A stretch of 64,000 nt of DNA from Micromonospora narathiwatensis. GTDB lineage: Bacteria > Actinomycetota > Actinomycetes > Mycobacteriales > Micromonosporaceae. The position numbers and the translations under genes were made by a program. The DNA lies in the NCBI RefSeq assembly GCF_900089605.1, contig NZ_LT594324.1, forward strand, positions 1,674,001 to 1,738,000, written 5' to 3'. Below the pieces are notes generated by a model. It worked only from the letters and a program-made list of their open reading frames with translations. It had not been told where the DNA came from and did not search any database. Numbering within the stretch: the first letter of the stretch is position 1; every line of letters starts with the position of its first letter. Below are positions 50,419 through 58,511 of this stretch, piece after piece.

Positions 50419-51219
50419 ATGCGCCGGTCTCCGGCGCTGCGTGCCGCCGCCATCGTGACGGTGGTCCTGGCGATGCTGGTCAGCGGCGCCTATCTGATCG
50501 GCCGGTCCCTGCTGCCGCAGGCGTCACCGTCCGGCGACACGCCGTCCGCCACCGACACCCCCATCCCCGCCGGTGTCCAGATGACCACCGGCTCGGCGCG
50601 GGTGGCGCTGACCTTCAACGACGGACCCGACCCCACCTGGACCCCGCTCGTCCTGAAGGCGCTGCGCCAGTCCCACGTCAAGGCGACGTTCTGCCTGCTC
50701 GGCAAGAACGCCCAGGCGTATCCGGAACTCGTGCGGACCATCGTGGCCGACGGTCACACGGTGTGCAACCACACCTGGAACGAAGACCTCGACCTCGGCA
50801 GTCAGTCACGTCTGGACATTGAGGGCAATCTGCTCCGTACCAGCCAGGCCATCCATGCCGCCGCACCGGACGCCCCGATCAGGTACTTCCGACAGCCGGG
50901 CGGGAACTGGACGCCGCAGCTTGTCGCCGTCGCCGAGGACATGGGCATGACCAGCCTGCACTGGGCGGTGAACCCCCGGGACTGGGAGGAACCGCCGGCA
51001 GCCGCCATCATCGCCACCATCTCGAAGGGCACCGAGCCTGGCTCCATCGTGCTCCTGCACGACGGCGGCGGCGATCGGCAGAACAGCGTCACCGCCCTCA
51101 CGACCCTGCTGCCCGACCTGCTGAGCCGCTTCCAACTCGAGGCGTTGCCCGTTGACGCACCGGTGACCGGCCAGACCAGGGCACCGTCACCACCCCAGGA
51201 ACAAGGCGGGAAACCGTAG
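50419..51219 (+). CDS. Polysaccharide deacetylase-like protein with altered active site
   Basis: A 266-residue membrane-anchored protein (hydrophobic residues about 9-27, then a Ser/Thr/Pro linker) with a NodB/CE4 domain. Motif 1 is TFNDGPD instead of TFDDGPD (Asn67 replaces the catalytic-base Asp); motif 2 is NHTWNED where NHTWxH is usual (Glu122 replaces the second metal His). Motif 3 (RYFRQPGGNW), motif 4 (HWAVNPRDW) and motif 5 (VLLHDGGG) are near normal. It may be inactive, a glycan-binding pseudoenzyme, or have an altered metal site. ATG 50419 lies after GAAGGACAGCC. A remnant of the downstream methyltransferase gene precedes it. Confidence 0.85.
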   Translation: MRRSPALRAAAIVTVVLAMLVSGAYLIGRSLLPQASPSGDTPSATDTPIPAGVQMTTGSARVALTFNDGPDPTWTPLVLKALRQSHVKATFCLLGKNAQAYPELVRTIVADGHTVCNHTWNEDLDLGSQSRLDIEGNLLRTSQAIHAAAPDAPIRYFRQPGGNWTPQLVAVAEDMGMTSLHWAVNPRDWEEPPAAAIIATISKGTEPGSIVLLHDGGGDRQNSVTALTTLLPDLLSRFQLEALPVDAPVTGQTRAPSPPQEQGGKP

Positions 51220-51261
51220 GACACCGCAGCCGGACCGGGGCGGGCAGCGCGTCGAGAGTGC

Positions 51262-51954
51262 TCATTCGCGGCGGTTGCCGGACACGCGGCGTCGCCAGAT
51301 GGCCTCCCACTGCGTCCACTGTCCGGTGCCGGGCGTGTCCCGCTCGGTGCGGTGCGGCCGAAGCGGGAGGACCGGCGCCCACTCCGCGAAGAGCTGGTCC
51401 AGCTCGGCATGGCTGAAGAAGTGGATGTCCAGCCCGCGCTTCGGCCCGGCGGTGTAGCGCACGGTGAACCCGCCGTCAGGGGCCCGCTCCACCACCTCGT
51501 GCGCCGGCCACACATCCGTGCCGACCGCGTTGACCCGTACGCAGATCAGTCCGTCCGGAGCGACCCGCCGCTGGGCCGCGCGGACCTGTCGGTGCGCCTG
51601 CTCGCGGTTGCCGTGCTGGAAGACCTGGATGGCGATCACCAGCGGCCAGGTCTCCCCGGCCGGAAGTGAGTCCAGGTCGCCCTGGCGCAGGCGTCCGGCC
51701 CGGTCCGGTCGTCGGTCGGCGAGCTGGCGGACCGCCTCGGCGGAGATGTCCAGGCCGAGCAGGTCGAGGCCGCCGTCCACCAGCGGCATCAGGTTGCGCC
51801 CGTTGCCGCAGCCGACGTAGAGCCCGTTGGTCGCGCCCGTCCGGGCGGCGGCGGCCAGGATGTCGGCGACGAAGGCGACCGGCGGCTCGTCGCGGTACCG
51901 GCCGCGCCGGTATTCCTCGTCCCAGACGTGGGCGGCGGATCGGGGCACGTTCAT
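51262..51954 (-). CDS. SAM-dependent methyltransferase (class I)
   Basis: A 230-residue class I methyltransferase. SAM-binding motif I is NGLYVGCGNGRNLMPL, followed by acidic LLGLDIS, and GDLDSLP as motif II. The TehB-like layout (WDEEYRRGRYRDEPPVAFV at the N terminus, HFFSHAELDQLF near the end) fits small-molecule methyltransferases. Substrate unknown. The C-terminal codons are duplicated at 50063-50117, on the other side of the deacetylase gene with which this gene converges. Confidence 0.88.
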   Translation of the reverse strand: MNVPRSAAHVWDEEYRRGRYRDEPPVAFVADILAAAARTGATNGLYVGCGNGRNLMPLVDGGLDLLGLDISAEAVRQLADRRPDRAGRLRQGDLDSLPAGETWPLVIAIQVFQHGNREQAHRQVRAAQRRVAPDGLICVRVNAVGTDVWPAHEVVERAPDGGFTVRYTAGPKRGLDIHFFSHAELDQLFAEWAPVLPLRPHRTERDTPGTGQWTQWEAIWRRRVSGNRRE

Positions 51955-52037
51955 CCGGCAACTCTGTCAGAGCCGGGCGGGCGCGACCCCCTGCGTCGCC
52001 TGGCACGGCCGGTCGGTCGACCCGCGTCGAGATCGAG

Positions 52038-52646
52038 TCAGGCCCGGGCCGGTGGCGACGTCGGCGCGGTCGCGGGGCGGGCGCGCAGGTGGGCGCGTTC
52101 GCCCTGCCGGCCGAAGAGGCTGAGGAACTCCACTGGTTCGGCGTCGGCGGCGCCGAACCAGTGCGGAACGCGGGTGTCGAACTCGGCCGCCTCGCCGGGG
52201 GAGAGGAGCAGGTCCTGGTCGCCCAGGACGAGCCGCAGCCGCCCGTTGAGGACGTAGAGCCATTCGTAGCCCTCGTGGGTCTGCGGGTCCGGTTCGTTCC
52301 GGTGGGTGCCGGCCGGGATCACCAGCTTGTACGCCTGGATGCCGCCGGCTCGGCGGGTCAGCGGCAGCATGATCATGCCGTGACGGGTGATCGGGCGCAG
52401 GTGGATCCGCGGGTCGCCGGTGGGTGGAGCGTCGACGAGTTCGTCGAGGGTGACCCCGTGGGCCCTGGCCAGCGGGAGTAGGAGTTCGAGCGTGGGCCGG
52501 CGGGTGCCGGACTCCAGCCGGGACAGGGTGCTCACCGAGATGCCGGTCGACGCCGACAGCTCGGCCAGCGTGGTGTTGCGCTGCTGGCGTAACGCGCGCA
52601 ACCGGGGGCCGACCGCGGAGAGCGCCTGGTCGAAGTTGTCGTCCAT
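52038..52646 (-). CDS. XRE-cupin transcriptional regulator
   Basis: A 202-residue regulator: XRE HTH (LRALRQQRNTTLAELSASTGISVSTLSRLESG, about residues 17-50), then a C-terminal cupin domain (about 110-185) with HEGYEWLYVLNGRLRLVLGD and PHWFG. Cupins in this family sense small molecules. It is divergent from the flavoprotein gene and a TTGCC-N5-GGCAA palindrome lies 10 bp upstream of its start, so autoregulation and control of that gene are likely. ATG 52646. Confidence 0.92.
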   Translation of the reverse strand: MDDNFDQALSAVGPRLRALRQQRNTTLAELSASTGISVSTLSRLESGTRRPTLELLLPLARAHGVTLDELVDAPPTGDPRIHLRPITRHGMIMLPLTRRAGGIQAYKLVIPAGTHRNEPDPQTHEGYEWLYVLNGRLRLVLGDQDLLLSPGEAAEFDTRVPHWFGAADAEPVEFLSLFGRQGERAHLRARPATAPTSPPARA

Positions 52647-52655
52647 CCCACCAGT

Positions 52656-52670
52656 TTGCCAGAGCGGCAA
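52656..52670. promoter_or_regulatory. Candidate XRE operator
   Basis: Perfect TTGCC-N5-GGCAA palindrome. Another TTTGCC lies at 52677-52682. It sits in the 80-bp divergent gap between the XRE regulator and the thioredoxin-reductase-like gene. Confidence 0.55.
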
Positions 52671-52726
52671 CAGAGTTTGCCATTGAATCGCGCTGCCCGG
52701 ATGGTTGCCCGTGGGAGGTGGTCAGG

Positions 52727-53749
52727 ATGACCGAGCAGTTCAGGGAGAGCTACGACGTGGTGGTGGTCGGCGGGGGTGCCGCAGGGTTGAGCGGCGCGCT
52801 GACGCTGGCCCGGGCCCGCCGGTCGGTGCTGGTGGTCGACGCCGGCGCCCCGCGCAACGCCCCGGCGGACGGGGTGCACGGCCTGCTGGCCCGGGAGGGG
52901 ATCCGGCCGGCCGAGCTGTTGGAGCGCGGCCGGGCGGAGGTGTGCGGCTACGGCGGGCAGGTGGTCCACGGCGAGGTCGGCGCCGCGACGCACGAGGGCG
53001 ACGGGTTCACGGTGGTGCTGACCGACGGCCGTACGGTGCGGGCACGCCGGCTGCTGGTGACCACCGGGTTGGTGGACGAACTGCCCGACGACGTGCCGGG
53101 GCTGCGGGAACGGTGGGGGCGGGACGTGCTTCATTGTCCGTACTGTCACGGATGGGAGGTCCGGGACCGGGCCATCGGGGTGCTGGCCACCGGGCCGTTG
53201 TCGGTGCACCAGGCGTTGCTGTTCCGGCAGTGGAGCGCCGACATCACGTTCTTCACCCACACCATGCCGGCGCCCACCGACGAGCAGGCGGAGCAGATGG
53301 CCGCCCGGGGCATCCACGTGGTGAACGGTGCGGTGGCGTCCCTTGAGATCGCCGACGACCGCCTGGTGGGCGTACGGCTGGGCGACGGCCGGCTGGTCCG
53401 CCGCGACGCCCTGGCGGTCTCGCCGCGGATGGTGGCGCGCGCCGGCTTCCTGGCGACGCTCGGGTTGCGACTGTCACCGCACCCCTCCGGGGCCGGTGAA
53501 CACCTTGCGGCGGACGCGACCGGCCGGACCGAGGTGCCCGGGGTGTGGGTCGCGGGCAACGTCACCGATCCGGCCGCCCAGGTCGGTGCCGCCGCGGCGG
53601 CCGGCACGGTCGCAGCGGCCCAGATCAACGCCGATCTGGTCGCCGAGGAGACCCGGCAGGCGGTCGCCGCCCATCGTGACCCGTTCTCGGCCCGGTCCGA
53701 GGCACGGATCAGCGAGTTGGTGACGGGTGACCGCCGCCACGGGCTGTGA
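52727..53749 (+). CDS. Thioredoxin-reductase-like FAD/NAD(P)H oxidoreductase
   Basis: A 340-residue two-dinucleotide-domain flavoprotein. FAD-binding YDVVVVGGGAAGLSGALTLA at the start; a redox-active CPYCHG (about residue 140), which is the TrxR disulfide pattern; and the FAD-closing VWVAGNVTDPAAQVGAAAAAG. The NAD(P)H site is degenerate (IGVLATGPLSVHQAL lacks a full GxGxxA), so it may use F420 or an unusual partner, as in ferredoxin- or deoxygenated TrxR relatives such as HlmI/GliT oxidases. ATG 52727 follows GGGAGG. Likely regulated by the divergent XRE-cupin repressor. Confidence 0.88.
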   Translation: MTEQFRESYDVVVVGGGAAGLSGALTLARARRSVLVVDAGAPRNAPADGVHGLLAREGIRPAELLERGRAEVCGYGGQVVHGEVGAATHEGDGFTVVLTDGRTVRARRLLVTTGLVDELPDDVPGLRERWGRDVLHCPYCHGWEVRDRAIGVLATGPLSVHQALLFRQWSADITFFTHTMPAPTDEQAEQMAARGIHVVNGAVASLEIADDRLVGVRLGDGRLVRRDALAVSPRMVARAGFLATLGLRLSPHPSGAGEHLAADATGRTEVPGVWVAGNVTDPAAQVGAAAAAGTVAAAQINADLVAEETRQAVAAHRDPFSARSEARISELVTGDRRHGL

Positions 53750-53781
53750 AGAGAGACGGACCTGACGGAGCGATCCTCGAG

Positions 53782-53824
53782 CCGCGGACCGCCGATCCGG
53801 CAACCAGGGGTCGGTGGTCCGCGG
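53782..53824. terminator. Bidirectional hairpin between convergent genes
   Basis: A 14-bp stem with one G-T pair (53782-53795 with 53811-53824). It lies between the flavoprotein stop and the first base of the minus-strand small membrane gene's stop codon, so it can stop both transcripts. Confidence 0.65.
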
Positions 53825-54037
53825 TCAGCTCAGGTCACGAAACCGCTCCACGATGACGATGACGAACGCGACGAGCAGCGGTGCGGCGACCATGTCGAGA
53901 AACCGGAGGGCCTCCGGCCGGGCCGGTCGTGCGGTGAGCTGCACCGTGATCCGGGCGATGAGAGCCGCCATCAGCAGGGCGAGCACGGTCGCCTGGACCG
54001 GCCCGGAACGCGCCATGTCGAGAGCGATGCCAGTCAT
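53825..54037 (-). CDS. Small two-helix membrane protein
   Basis: A 70-residue protein with two hydrophobic helices (about 13-32 and 45-62) joined by a basic loop and ending in VERFRDLS. No family recognised. ATG 54037 overlaps the stop of the preceding membrane protein gene, so it is the last gene of the second polysaccharide locus. Confidence 0.65.
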   Translation of the reverse strand: MTGIALDMARSGPVQATVLALLMAALIARITVQLTARPARPEALRFLDMVAAPLLVAFVIVIVERFRDLS

Positions 54038-54483
54038 TCCGCCTCCATCCATCGATTCCGGCGGTGATGCAGCGCGCCCCGGCCCAGCTCGATCAGGGTG
54101 ACCAGCGACGCGATCACGGTGAGGATGATGATCCCCAGCAGCGGCGACCACAGATGTAGATGGATCATCCCCTGCGCGACCAGGACGCCGAGGGCGAGGC
54201 TGAGCGCGACACCGACGGCGAACCGGGTGAGGCCGTCCGGTATCCGGATCAGCCTTGCGCAGGCCAGTCCCGGCGCCACCGCGAGGTAGCCGAGGACGGT
54301 GACCGTCCGCAGGATGCCAGGCACGTCCCAGAGGACGAGGGCGAGAACGGCGTCGCCGGCGACGAGCGTCACCAACCCCGGCCATGGCGTACCCGACGGG
54401 AGGTCCGCGGGTGGGGAGGGAGGGACCCGGCGGTCACCGGAAACTGGATGGGCGTGGCTGCCGAGTTCGGCGATCTGGGTCAT
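54034..54483 (-). CDS. Membrane protein of unknown function in the polysaccharide locus
   Basis: A 149-residue protein with four hydrophobic segments (LVTLVAGDAVLALVLWDV, TVTVLGYLAVAPGLACA, a third around residue 90, LLGIIILTVIASLVTL). It resembles the N-terminal membrane module of DUF1616/oligosaccharide proteins only loosely. ATG 54483 overlaps the stop of the large membrane protein gene; its own stop overlaps the next start. Confidence 0.6.
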   Translation of the reverse strand: MTQIAELGSHAHPVSGDRRVPPSPPADLPSGTPWPGLVTLVAGDAVLALVLWDVPGILRTVTVLGYLAVAPGLACARLIRIPDGLTRFAVGVALSLALGVLVAQGMIHLHLWSPLLGIIILTVIASLVTLIELGRGALHHRRNRWMEAE

Positions 54484-56321
54484 TGGCCGCCCCTCTCGCT
54501 GCTGCCGAGGACGTAGACCCTCGCCTCGGGATTGGTGTAGACGGCCCGGAACCGTCCTGAGTCGATGACCTGGCGTTCCAGGTTCTCGCCCCAGCCCAGC
54601 GGCTTGCCCAGAAACGTCTCCGCGAAGACGAACTGCCCCTTTGTCATGATCAGGTACGCGCCCTTCGGGTTGCTCCGCATCTCGTCCTCGATCGCGGGGA
54701 TCGTCGTCGGCCCGAAATCCTGGCCGAGGGGCAGGTACCGGTACCGCTCGACGCCCTGCGCCCGCCAGGGGACGTTGGAGGTCACCGAGACGAACGAGGC
54801 GCCCGCCGGGGCGTGCGCGTAGAGCCACTCCACGGCCCGGTGGTCGGCCGGGCGTACCTGCTCGAAGGCATCGTTGCCGTATCGGGCGACGAAGAACGCG
54901 CCGATGAGGACGGTGCTCAACGCGCCTGCCATGAGGGCCGCGGGTACGCGACGCGGTGCCGGCCACGCCGGGACCAGCAGCGCGGCCAGCAGGATCGCCA
55001 TGAACGGCAGCGCGAAAGCGTAGACCCGGAGGAAGATCTCGCCGCCGTAGCTCTGCATTGCCAGGAGGAGGAACGGCGCCCCGGCGAGCGCCAGGAGCCC
55101 CAGGACGGCCTGTCCACGACGCGTTCGTCGCCACGCGCCGAATGCCGCCAGCCCCCAGACCACCAGCGCGAGAACGACTCGCAGCCAGACCACCAGCTGG
55201 TGACCAGCGTCGCCGTGCACCCGCTCGACCGCCCCGTCCTTGACGGTGCCACCGACATTGCCGAAGGAGCCGAACATGTCGTGCAGGTGTCCCTGCCAGT
55301 ACGCGACGGCGCCGTAGCTGATGTAGGCCATCAGCATGACGGCGAGCAGGACCGGCAGCGTACGCAGCGTGCAGCGGCGAACCAGCACCAGCGCACCGAC
55401 GCTGACCACGATCGCTACCGGGGTGAGCTGGTGGCTCACGGTGCTGGCCGCGAAGACGGCGAGGACCACCGCCAGCAGACCGACCAGCGACGCCGGGCCG
55501 GCCTGATCGGCCACCCGGTCGAGCGGCAGCGGCCTCGGCGGGAGCCGGAGCAGGCGCAGCAGCAGACCGACCGGGCTCCCGGAAGGCCGCTGGCGGTACA
55601 GGCCACCGGGCCGGACCGGGTGGAACCAGCGGAGCAGCACCATCAGCAGGACCAGGTAGAAGAGGTAGTTCATCGCCTGCGGCCCGAAGTAGTCCTGTCC
55701 CACCCAGTTGGCGGGGAAGAACAGCCAGAGGGCGAGCCACGCCGTCCGCGCGTCAGTCGACGACATCCGGGCCAGCCGGAACACCACGGCAGCGTAGAGC
55801 AGGTTGAACCCCACGGGCGCCCAGGCGAGCAACGGCATGGCGTCCGGCATCCCGGCCGCCCGCGTCGCCATGGCCGTCAGCGCGAAGAACCCGGGCCAGC
55901 TGAAACGGGCGTCCAACTCCGGCAACGTCTCCCCGGTACGGGCGATGTAGTCGGCGAAGCCGACGTGCAGCCAGCCCGAGATCACGCGCGGCAGCGGCTC
56001 GATGATCGGCGCCGCGCCGAAGAGCAGGACCACGAGCACCACCACGTGCGCGGCGAGCAGGGGGTCGGACGCCGGGCGGGCGCGGAACAGACCGCGGAGA
56101 AAACTCGCGGTCAGCAGGGCCAGCGCGACGTACAGCTCGGGGCGGAGCGCGGTGACCAGGCCGAGCGACCCGATGTCGGCGGCATCCCCCCGCTCCAGGG
56201 CCCAGATCCCGAGCGCGAGCGCCGCCGTGGGCGCGGCCCACTCGGCACCGGCGAGCAGACCGCTTCGTATCCGTTGACCGGCTGCGGCCGGAACGGCCAG
56301 CCGGGCCGCGTCGCCGCTCAC
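54480..56321 (-). CDS. Large polytopic membrane protein (GT-C or polymerase-like)
   Basis: A 613-residue protein with about twelve helices and a C-terminal extracytoplasmic domain of about 110 residues (from ADHRAVEWLYAHAPAG). The first loop holds ADYIARTGETLPELDARFSWPGF; the layout of many helices plus a soluble tail resembles GT-C glycosyltransferases or Wzy-type polymerases, but no diagnostic motif is certain. GTG 56321 overlaps the flippase stop (GTGA). Together with the flippase it probably assembles the exported polymer. Confidence 0.7.
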   Translation of the reverse strand: MSGDAARLAVPAAAGQRIRSGLLAGAEWAAPTAALALGIWALERGDAADIGSLGLVTALRPELYVALALLTASFLRGLFRARPASDPLLAAHVVVLVVLLFGAAPIIEPLPRVISGWLHVGFADYIARTGETLPELDARFSWPGFFALTAMATRAAGMPDAMPLLAWAPVGFNLLYAAVVFRLARMSSTDARTAWLALWLFFPANWVGQDYFGPQAMNYLFYLVLLMVLLRWFHPVRPGGLYRQRPSGSPVGLLLRLLRLPPRPLPLDRVADQAGPASLVGLLAVVLAVFAASTVSHQLTPVAIVVSVGALVLVRRCTLRTLPVLLAVMLMAYISYGAVAYWQGHLHDMFGSFGNVGGTVKDGAVERVHGDAGHQLVVWLRVVLALVVWGLAAFGAWRRTRRGQAVLGLLALAGAPFLLLAMQSYGGEIFLRVYAFALPFMAILLAALLVPAWPAPRRVPAALMAGALSTVLIGAFFVARYGNDAFEQVRPADHRAVEWLYAHAPAGASFVSVTSNVPWRAQGVERYRYLPLGQDFGPTTIPAIEDEMRSNPKGAYLIMTKGQFVFAETFLGKPLGWGENLERQVIDSGRFRAVYTNPEARVYVLGSSERGGQ

Positions 56322-57655
56322 GACGCGCCCCTCAACAGCCGCATCATCGACGGTAGGACGGCAACCATCACCACGACCTGTCCGGCGAGGTACGCGTAGC
56401 CGACCCCGACGACCCCGATCTCGGCCATCGCGACCAGCGCCAGCGACACGACCAGGGCGCTGGTGAACGCCTGCACGGCGATGATGCGCCCCACCCGGCG
56501 TTGCACCCGGGACGCCGCGACGAAGACGGTCAGCACCAGCTTGGGCAGCACCGCGACGGCGAAGAGCCGCAGGGTGTCCGACCCGGTCGAGGCGTAGTCG
56601 CTGCCGAAGAGGGCCAGCAGCAGCGGCGCCGACACGCAGAGCAGGACGACCGCCGGTACGAAGAGGACGAGGCCCCGTCGCAGCACCTGCCGCGCGTACG
56701 CCGCGAGCCTCGATTCGTCGGCGGCGGCCTCCACGGTCAGCGAGGTGCCGAAGTGGTACGCCACCAGCTCCAGCGAGCCGCCGAGGAGCCAGGCCACGTA
56801 GAAGACGCCGTTGGCCTCCGCGCCCAGCCGGGCGGTCACGATCAACGGCAGGGCGTTCGTGCCGGCCTGCATGAACAGGTATCCGACGTAGTCCAGCGCC
56901 ACGAACCGGGCGAGCACCCGACGGCCGGGCAACGCCGCTCCGGTGCGGCGTACCCGCTGCCGGGGCAACAGCCGGCGGAAGACCAGCACGTTGACGGGGA
57001 CGAGCGCCGCGACGACCGCCAGGTTCCACGAGATGAAGATGCCCAGGCTCGGTACGAGGCCCGCGAACAGCACCAGCAGCACGATCTTGGCGAGCCCGAA
57101 GGCGGTGTTCTCCACCGGGACCCAGACGACACCGCGCAGGGCGGTCAGCACGCTGTCCTGCAGGGTGAAGACGCACCAGCCGGCGACGGAGATGACGAAC
57201 GCCGCAGCGAGCAGGGGAGTGCGGTGCAGGAAGTCGAGCCGGTCGGTGACCAGGGGCGCGAGCAGCAGGAAACCGCTGCTCAGGGCGAGGGCCGCAAGAC
57301 AGGTGACCCCGTAGGCGTACCCGACCAGCCGGCTGCCCTGCTCGGCCGCGGCGGGCAGGAAACGGGCGAGAGCGCCGTTCAGATTGAGCTGGGAGAGGTT
57401 GCTCAGGAACGTCATCGTGGACACCATCGCCGCTCCGACGCCCAGCTCGGCCGGTGAGTAGAGCCGGGCCGCGAGAGCCCAGTACGCGATGCCCAGCACC
57501 GAGCTCAGGGCGGTGTTGAGCATCAGTGCGTAGACGTTGCCGTTCAGCGGGTCGCGCAGGTGCTGGCGCAGCCGTACGCCGATCGGCTCGGCGACGGCCC
57601 CGACGTCGGGGGCCGTGACCGACGGGCCCGCGGTCCCGGTGTGTTGGGCGCTCAC
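56318..57655 (-). CDS. Polysaccharide flippase (MOP/Wzx-like)
   Basis: A 445-residue protein with twelve to fourteen helices. It starts VYALMLNTALSSVLGIAYWALAARLYSPAELGVGAAM, the usual opening of PST/Wzx proteins, with a later VALDYVGYLFMQAGTNALPLIV in the second half. It would flip lipid-linked repeat units outward. GTG 57655; the stop overlaps the next gene's GTG. Confidence 0.87.
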   Translation of the reverse strand: MSAQHTGTAGPSVTAPDVGAVAEPIGVRLRQHLRDPLNGNVYALMLNTALSSVLGIAYWALAARLYSPAELGVGAAMVSTMTFLSNLSQLNLNGALARFLPAAAEQGSRLVGYAYGVTCLAALALSSGFLLLAPLVTDRLDFLHRTPLLAAAFVISVAGWCVFTLQDSVLTALRGVVWVPVENTAFGLAKIVLLVLFAGLVPSLGIFISWNLAVVAALVPVNVLVFRRLLPRQRVRRTGAALPGRRVLARFVALDYVGYLFMQAGTNALPLIVTARLGAEANGVFYVAWLLGGSLELVAYHFGTSLTVEAAADESRLAAYARQVLRRGLVLFVPAVVLLCVSAPLLLALFGSDYASTGSDTLRLFAVAVLPKLVLTVFVAASRVQRRVGRIIAVQAFTSALVVSLALVAMAEIGVVGVGYAYLAGQVVVMVAVLPSMMRLLRGAS

Positions 57656-57695
57656 GAGGTCGTCCCTCCTCCCGTGCCTGGTGCTCTCCCGGCCG

Positions 57696-58511
57696 TCACG
57701 AGGGCGGCTGGGTCAGCTGCGGACGCGCGGTGTACAGCAGGTGGCGGGCCCGCCGGTACGCGCGCCAACCCCGGGTGCGCAGCCGCTCGCCACGCCAGGC
57801 CAGCGGCCAACCGGTGCCGTCGAGCAGAGCCCCGATCCCGGCGGTGCCGGTGTCCCGCTCGATCAGCACCCGGGCGATGGCGAAGACGTCATCGTTCGGA
57901 TGGCTCAGCGCGTTCTTGACTCCGCAGGCGGAGGTGTAGCCGGCGGCGCGCACCGCGCTCCGCACTGCGCCGCTGTGGTAGCCGTACGGATAGGCGAACG
58001 ACCGGACCGATGTGCCCAACCCGTCCTCCAGCGCCCGCCGGCTTCCCGCCGCCTCCTGGTGCAGCTCACTCGGGCGCAGGCAGTCGAGCGCGCAGTGGCT
58101 CCGGCTGTGCGACCCGATCTCCACCCCGTGCGCGTGCAGCTCACGGAGCTGCTCCCAGTCGAGTGACGGATCCCCGTCCGGCGGCGGCGCCGTGCCCACC
58201 CGCGCGGCGATGACGTACGCGGTCGCCGTGAGCCGGTGCCGGCGCAGCACCGGGAGTGCGGTTTCGGCAAGGTCGGGGAACCCGTCGTCAAAGGTGATCA
58301 GCACGGGGCGGGGTGGCGGCGGGGCCAGCCCGCGCAGCACGGCCGCGTAGCCGCTCACCGTCATCGGCGTACGCCCGCGCTCCCGGATCAGCGCCATCTG
58401 CTCGTCGAAGTCGCCCGGCGACACCGACCAGCGCAGCGTGTTGTCCCGACGTACGTCGCCGACGCTGTGGTAGCAGAGGACGGGGACGACGGTCTTCGCT
58501 GACCGGCTCAC
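57696..58511 (-). CDS. Polysaccharide deacetylase (CE4)
   Basis: A 271-residue CE4 protein with all motifs intact: LITFDDGFPD, IGSHSRSHCALD (both metal His), FAYPYGYHS and the late RVLIER strand. There is no signal peptide; an exported or cytoplasmic role in trimming an N-acetyl sugar of the polymer is inferred. GTG 58511 overlaps the double-GT2 stop (GTGA). It has a normal active site, unlike the deacetylase at 50419. Confidence 0.88.
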   Translation of the reverse strand: MSRSAKTVVPVLCYHSVGDVRRDNTLRWSVSPGDFDEQMALIRERGRTPMTVSGYAAVLRGLAPPPPRPVLITFDDGFPDLAETALPVLRRHRLTATAYVIAARVGTAPPPDGDPSLDWEQLRELHAHGVEIGSHSRSHCALDCLRPSELHQEAAGSRRALEDGLGTSVRSFAYPYGYHSGAVRSAVRAAGYTSACGVKNALSHPNDDVFAIARVLIERDTGTAGIGALLDGTGWPLAWRGERLRTRGWRAYRRARHLLYTARPQLTQPPS

